Shown here one piece after another: positions 61,148-64,000 of a stretch of DNA of 64,000 bases (within the stretch, counting starts at the first letter, position 1; each line of letters starts with the position of its first letter). The DNA is taken from assembly GCF_015100395.1 (NCBI RefSeq), contig NZ_AP022847.1, forward strand, positions 746,501-810,500, in the 5' to 3' direction. A program made the position numbers and the translations under genes. The notes beneath the pieces are model-generated. The model was not told the DNA's origin. It did no database searches and saw only the letters and a list, made by a program, of their open reading frames with translations. This DNA is from Nitrosophilus alvini. GTDB lineage: Bacteria > Campylobacterota > Campylobacteria > Campylobacterales > Nitratiruptoraceae.

Positions 61148-61173
61148 TCGTAATATACAGAAAAATATAACGA
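61148..61173 (-). promoter_or_regulatory. Second ModE-type operator upstream of modE
   Basis: TCGTAATATA and AATATAACGA flank a 6-base spacer and match as an inverted repeat at 8 of 10 positions, 28 bases upstream of the modE start. It suggests autoregulation by ModE. Confidence 0.55.
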
Positions 61174-61443
61174 AATGTCAATAAAATGTATAAGTTTATA
61201 ACATATAACACCCCTACTCTTTTTTTTAAGATTGCAGATGTATTTGAATTTATGCAAATATAAGTATAAGTCAAATATTGTAATTACTGTCGTAAAATTC
61301 ACGATAATTGGTTATAATTGCTTATAATGTAGTAGAATTAAGGAATAGGATAGTTAAGTAATAAGGTAGAAGGTGGACTACTTTTATCCTGAAGAGTATT
61401 CACATCCCGGGGATACTCAATATAATTAGTGTTGAATGATTGG
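61174..61443. other. AT-rich intergenic region, no gene seen
   Basis: It holds a TATAAT at 61323-61328 on the plus strand and a 6-bp inverted repeat (GAGTAT / ATACTC) around the CCCGGGG near 61410. It probably carries the plus-strand promoter for the following regulator. I see no intact coding sequence. Confidence 0.4.
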
Positions 61444-61560
61444 ATGAAATATAACGAAGATGCCAGAGCCAAACTCCCTGCTATTATACACCTTCTTATC
61501 AGACTTGAATATGACTACCTTTCCCTTAAAAATGATACATGGGATGAACGGACAACTTAA
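61444..61560 (+). pseudogene. Relic of type I restriction enzyme HsdR N-terminus
   Basis: A 38-codon frame from ATG 61444 reads MKYNEDARAKLPAII, then HLLIRLEYDYLSLKNDTWDE, then TAA. This resembles the conserved HsdR start (N-E-D-x-R-x-K-x-P-A-x-x-H-L-x-R-L-x-Y-x-Y-L-S-L-K). A full HsdR is about 1000 residues, so only a remnant remains. The following 70 bases show no continuation in frame. Confidence 0.45.
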
Positions 61561-61631
61561 GGTAGCAGATATAGAGGATATGGCAGAAGAACTGATGGCA
61601 GTAGAACCATCAGTGGGTATGGGAGCTAAGA

Positions 61632-62558
61632 GTGAATCAAGACATTATCAATGCTTTACCAAAAATCTTAAGAAGACTTTCAAATGGTGAGACTCTCAAT
61701 ATACCTGCATTGAGTGAAGAGTTAGGTATACCTCAAAAAACGATTCAGGATAACTTCAAAAAGTACTTGACTCCCATAGAAAATGCCGAAGTACATTTCG
61801 ACAAAAGCGTTCAGGGATGGGTGGCGCGACAAGGCTTTTTATCTGAAACTCTTTTGAGTGAATATGAGATTATTACTATGCAGCTACTGGAGCATAGCTC
61901 CAAAAAATATGGCCGACAGTTTGCTCTTGCCACCCAAAGGCTTTTTAACCGCTTTAAACGCAGAGCATCACTTGTAATATTCAAAAAAACCAAGATGGAA
62001 CAAATAGGCAGAGACGATGAAAGTAAACTTGCAATCATCAAAACAGCCATAGTACAAAAACGAGTGCTTCATTGTAAATATAATGGAAAAGACAGGGTAG
62101 TATATCCGCTTAAAATTGTGATGCTTGAAGGGTATTGGTATCTTTTTTTATGGGATACTGAAAACAATGAAGTGCGGAAATATCATCTTAAAAGCATTCA
62201 AGCTCTCGACCTTCAAAATGAAATATTCACAACTCCCGAGAATAGAGTGATAGATCATCTCGACAATGCAATCAACGCCTACTTCAAAGATGGAGAACTG
62301 ATACCGGTTAAGCTTATAGTGCATAAGAAAATAAGCAAATACTTCAAAAGGCAACCCCTTTCTGGTTCGCAGTCTATCACACAGTATCCATACAATGAAA
62401 ACTATGAATATCTCAATATATGGGTTACTGACGAGATGGAAATTATCCCTACCATCCAACAATATCTGCCTTACATTAAAGTTGAGTCTCCAGATTCCTT
62501 ATGTCAACAAATCGAAAAAAATATCCAAAACTACTCCAATTTTGACTTCCAAGAATAG
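61632..62558 (+). CDS. WYL-domain regulator (CapW/BrxR-like)
   Basis: A 308-residue protein with an N-terminal winged helix (NIPALSEELGIPQKTIQDNFKKYL, about 23-46), a WYL domain (about 130-190; KIVMLEGYWYLFLWDTENNEVRKYHLKSI) and a WCX-like end. It starts with GTG at 61632 behind GGGAG. This architecture matches CapW/BrxR repressors that control CBASS, BREX and other defence operons. It precedes the membrane-protein and patatin genes. Confidence 0.8.
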   Translation: MNQDIINALPKILRRLSNGETLNIPALSEELGIPQKTIQDNFKKYLTPIENAEVHFDKSVQGWVARQGFLSETLLSEYEIITMQLLEHSSKKYGRQFALATQRLFNRFKRRASLVIFKKTKMEQIGRDDESKLAIIKTAIVQKRVLHCKYNGKDRVVYPLKIVMLEGYWYLFLWDTENNEVRKYHLKSIQALDLQNEIFTTPENRVIDHLDNAINAYFKDGELIPVKLIVHKKISKYFKRQPLSGSQSITQYPYNENYEYLNIWVTDEMEIIPTIQQYLPYIKVESPDSLCQQIEKNIQNYSNFDFQE

Positions 62559-62560
62559 AT

Positions 62561-62580
62561 AAAGCGAACCATTTCGCTTT
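62561..62580 (+). terminator. Short hairpin after WYL regulator gene
   Basis: AAAGCGAA (62561-62568) and TTCGCTTT (62573-62580) form an 8-bp stem with a 4-base loop directly after the stop. The U-run is short (TTTTAC), so it may be a partial terminator. Confidence 0.45.
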
Positions 62581-62603
62581 TACTCACGCCATACTTCTAA
62601 TGT

Positions 62604-62623
62604 GAGAATCTTTAAGGATTCTC
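62604..62623. promoter_or_regulatory. Inverted repeat upstream of the membrane-protein/patatin genes
   Basis: A perfect repeat GAGAATC-TTTAAG-GATTCTC lies 26 bases before the start at 62649. The position suits an operator for the adjacent WYL regulator or a leader hairpin. Confidence 0.45.
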
Positions 62624-62648
62624 CGAAATAAACCATTAGGAGTATAAA

Positions 62649-62993
62649 ATGAACATAGACCTTAAACACATTATTATCGAACAATTCATAAGTATGTTTG
62701 AGAGTCATATCGGTCTGATAGCGATCACTTTTTCAGTAGCAGCGGTGGTATTCATATTCAGGTATGACATCGCTTTTTATTTCGATCTTTCAAAAAGAGA
62801 ACAAAACAAGCTGACAGAAACCACACTGTTGCTTCTCATCTTCATAGTCATTACCAGTATTGGATACCTATATATCAAACAACACTATTTTCTGCTTTCA
62901 GTTGGACTGTCTGTCATCTTAACATATTTTCTGTATGCAGTGGGACTCCTTGATATGATAGTAGAAAAACTGGAGGGAAGATATGGCAGATAA
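62649..62993 (+). CDS. Small three-helix membrane protein next to patatin
   Basis: A 114-residue protein with three predicted transmembrane helices (about residues 22-40, 58-77 and 82-104) and a charged stretch between the first two (FDLSKREQNKLTE). I do not recognise the family. The start follows TTAGGAG, and its end overlaps the patatin gene by 11 bases, implying coupled expression and possibly a shared function at the membrane. Confidence 0.7.
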   Translation: MNIDLKHIIIEQFISMFESHIGLIAITFSVAAVVFIFRYDIAFYFDLSKREQNKLTETTLLLLIFIVITSIGYLYIKQHYFLLSVGLSVILTYFLYAVGLLDMIVEKLEGRYGR

Positions 62994-63999
62994 TAAAAAA
63001 TTTAAAATCCTTTCTTTAGATGGCGGAGGAGTAAGAGGATACCTTTCAGTTCGTATTCTTGAGAATATTGAAAAGCACCTAAACGAAAAAGAAGGGAATA
63101 AAAAACCTCTCGGTGAAAGGTTTGATTTGATTGTAGGCACATCTACAGGCGCAATTATTGCAGGATTACTAGCAATATGTAAAAGTGCCAAAGAAATTAG
63201 AAAGTTTTATGAAAATGATATTCCGATTATTTTCGGTAAGCAGATGAGAAGGAAGAAAATTGCCGGTGCAAGTATCATGTTTCCCAAATACAAGCCCTCC
63301 GAACTTCAGAAGAAGGCAGAAAGCTATTTCGAGGGCTTGACATTTGAAGATGTAAAAATAGATTTGGTAGTCACGACTGTCGATATCAGTACGATGACAC
63401 CAAGACTCTATAAGTCAGACTTTGCAGATAAGAACAAAGGAAGGGTGGATGAGAAACTCTCCAGCGCAATTATTGCGTCCGTTTCTGCTCCAGTGTATTT
63501 TCCGGTTGCAAGAAATTTGAAACACTCGGATTATCTTATAGACGGAGGGGTCGTTGCTAACAATCCTTCGATGATAGGCATCACAGATGCTTTGACCTTT
63601 GAAAGAAATAGCAAAAGAGGAACACCAAAGCCTACTAATCTTGGAGATATTTTGTTGTTGTCCATCGGTACGGGTGAGCAAACTGAAAAACCCTATGACC
63701 TTAAACCCCTTTTGAATACCGGAGGTCTTGACTGGTTATTTCAGATCCCTCTTGGAAAGTATGAAAAAAGTACACCTTTAATCGATATAATCATGGCTTC
63801 GCAGGCAAAGCTCATTGAATTTCAAGCGAAAACACTTCTTGAAGTCTCATCTGGTGCATATAGAAGAATCAACCCAAAACTCAGCTCAAAAATGAAGCTT
63901 GATGATGTTGAGTGTTTTGGTGAGTTGAAAAATATCTCGGACTTGGTAGCAGATGATATTAAATGGATAAATGAGAATATGATAGGAGAAAATCTATGA
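62983..63999 (+). CDS. Patatin-like phospholipase (CapV-like)
   Basis: A 338-residue soluble patatin with the oxyanion motif DGGGVRG (13-19), nucleophile elbow GTSTG with Ser54, and catalytic DGG with Asp187; all key residues are intact. It should hydrolyse membrane phospholipids. Patatins of this length serve as CapV effectors in CBASS anti-phage systems, activated by cyclic dinucleotides. The stop codon ends one base before the window edge, so any partner such as a nucleotide cyclase would be just outside. Confidence 0.88.
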   Translation: MADNKKFKILSLDGGGVRGYLSVRILENIEKHLNEKEGNKKPLGERFDLIVGTSTGAIIAGLLAICKSAKEIRKFYENDIPIIFGKQMRRKKIAGASIMFPKYKPSELQKKAESYFEGLTFEDVKIDLVVTTVDISTMTPRLYKSDFADKNKGRVDEKLSSAIIASVSAPVYFPVARNLKHSDYLIDGGVVANNPSMIGITDALTFERNSKRGTPKPTNLGDILLLSIGTGEQTEKPYDLKPLLNTGGLDWLFQIPLGKYEKSTPLIDIIMASQAKLIEFQAKTLLEVSSGAYRRINPKLSSKMKLDDVECFGELKNISDLVADDIKWINENMIGENL

Positions 64000-64000
64000 T

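Noticed and set aside
61460-61690. 76-codon frame before the WYL regulator
   Set aside because: It overlaps both the HsdR-like frame and the start of the regulator, has no ribosome-binding site and resembles nothing I recognise.

Overview
The window is low-GC DNA that reads as a chromosome segment of a denitrifying Campylobacterota (Epsilonproteobacteria), most like the vent and subsurface chemolithotrophs. Three things point there. The periplasmic nitrate reductase operon has the order napA-G-H-B-F-L-D with no napC. The nitrous oxide reductase is the clade II type with a C-terminal cytochrome c and nosB/G/C1/C2/H partners. The ribBA has a decayed RibA half. I cannot name the genus from sequence alone.

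Positions 1-36560 are a denitrification island covering nitrate to N2: nap (1-5859), a PAS protein, an outer-membrane barrel (6553-7815), a Crp/Fnr-family regulator (7929-8567, minus), norCB with two small membrane-protein genes, nirS, heme d1 maturation genes (nirN-like, nirJ, nirF, nirE), nosZ, the nosBDGC1C2HFLY operon with a second NosL, a di-heme peroxidase, a precorrin-2 dehydrogenase and a fused siroheme decarboxylase NirDL. Five transcription units start with a TTGAY-N4-RTCAA box about 36 bp upstream of a -10 element. The regulator encoded inside the island has the FNR-type ExxSR recognition helix but lacks the FNR cysteine cluster. This suggests one local, probably NO-responsive, activator for the island. 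Next come an anaerobic ribonucleotide reductase whose glycyl-radical domain is a separate 56-residue gene, its activase, a serine hydrolase and an archaemetzincin.

Positions 36681-47904 are a type I-B CRISPR-Cas locus: 25 perfect repeats plus one degenerate trailer repeat, then (all minus strand) cas2, cas1, cas4, cas3, cas5, cas7, cas8b, cas6 and a WYL-domain regulator with a long inverted repeat upstream. tRNA-fMet and tRNA-Gln follow.

Positions 48355-61173 hold ribBA, a small His/Cys-rich secreted protein, a heavy-metal RND efflux operon, a DUF481 barrel, and a molybdate uptake operon (porin-modA-mop-modB-modC) with modE and two ModE-type operators. Molybdate supply fits the molybdenum need of NapA.

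Positions 61444-63999 look like the edge of a defence island: an HsdR N-terminal relic, a WYL regulator, a small membrane protein and a patatin-like phospholipase ending at the window edge. The rest of that operon is not visible.
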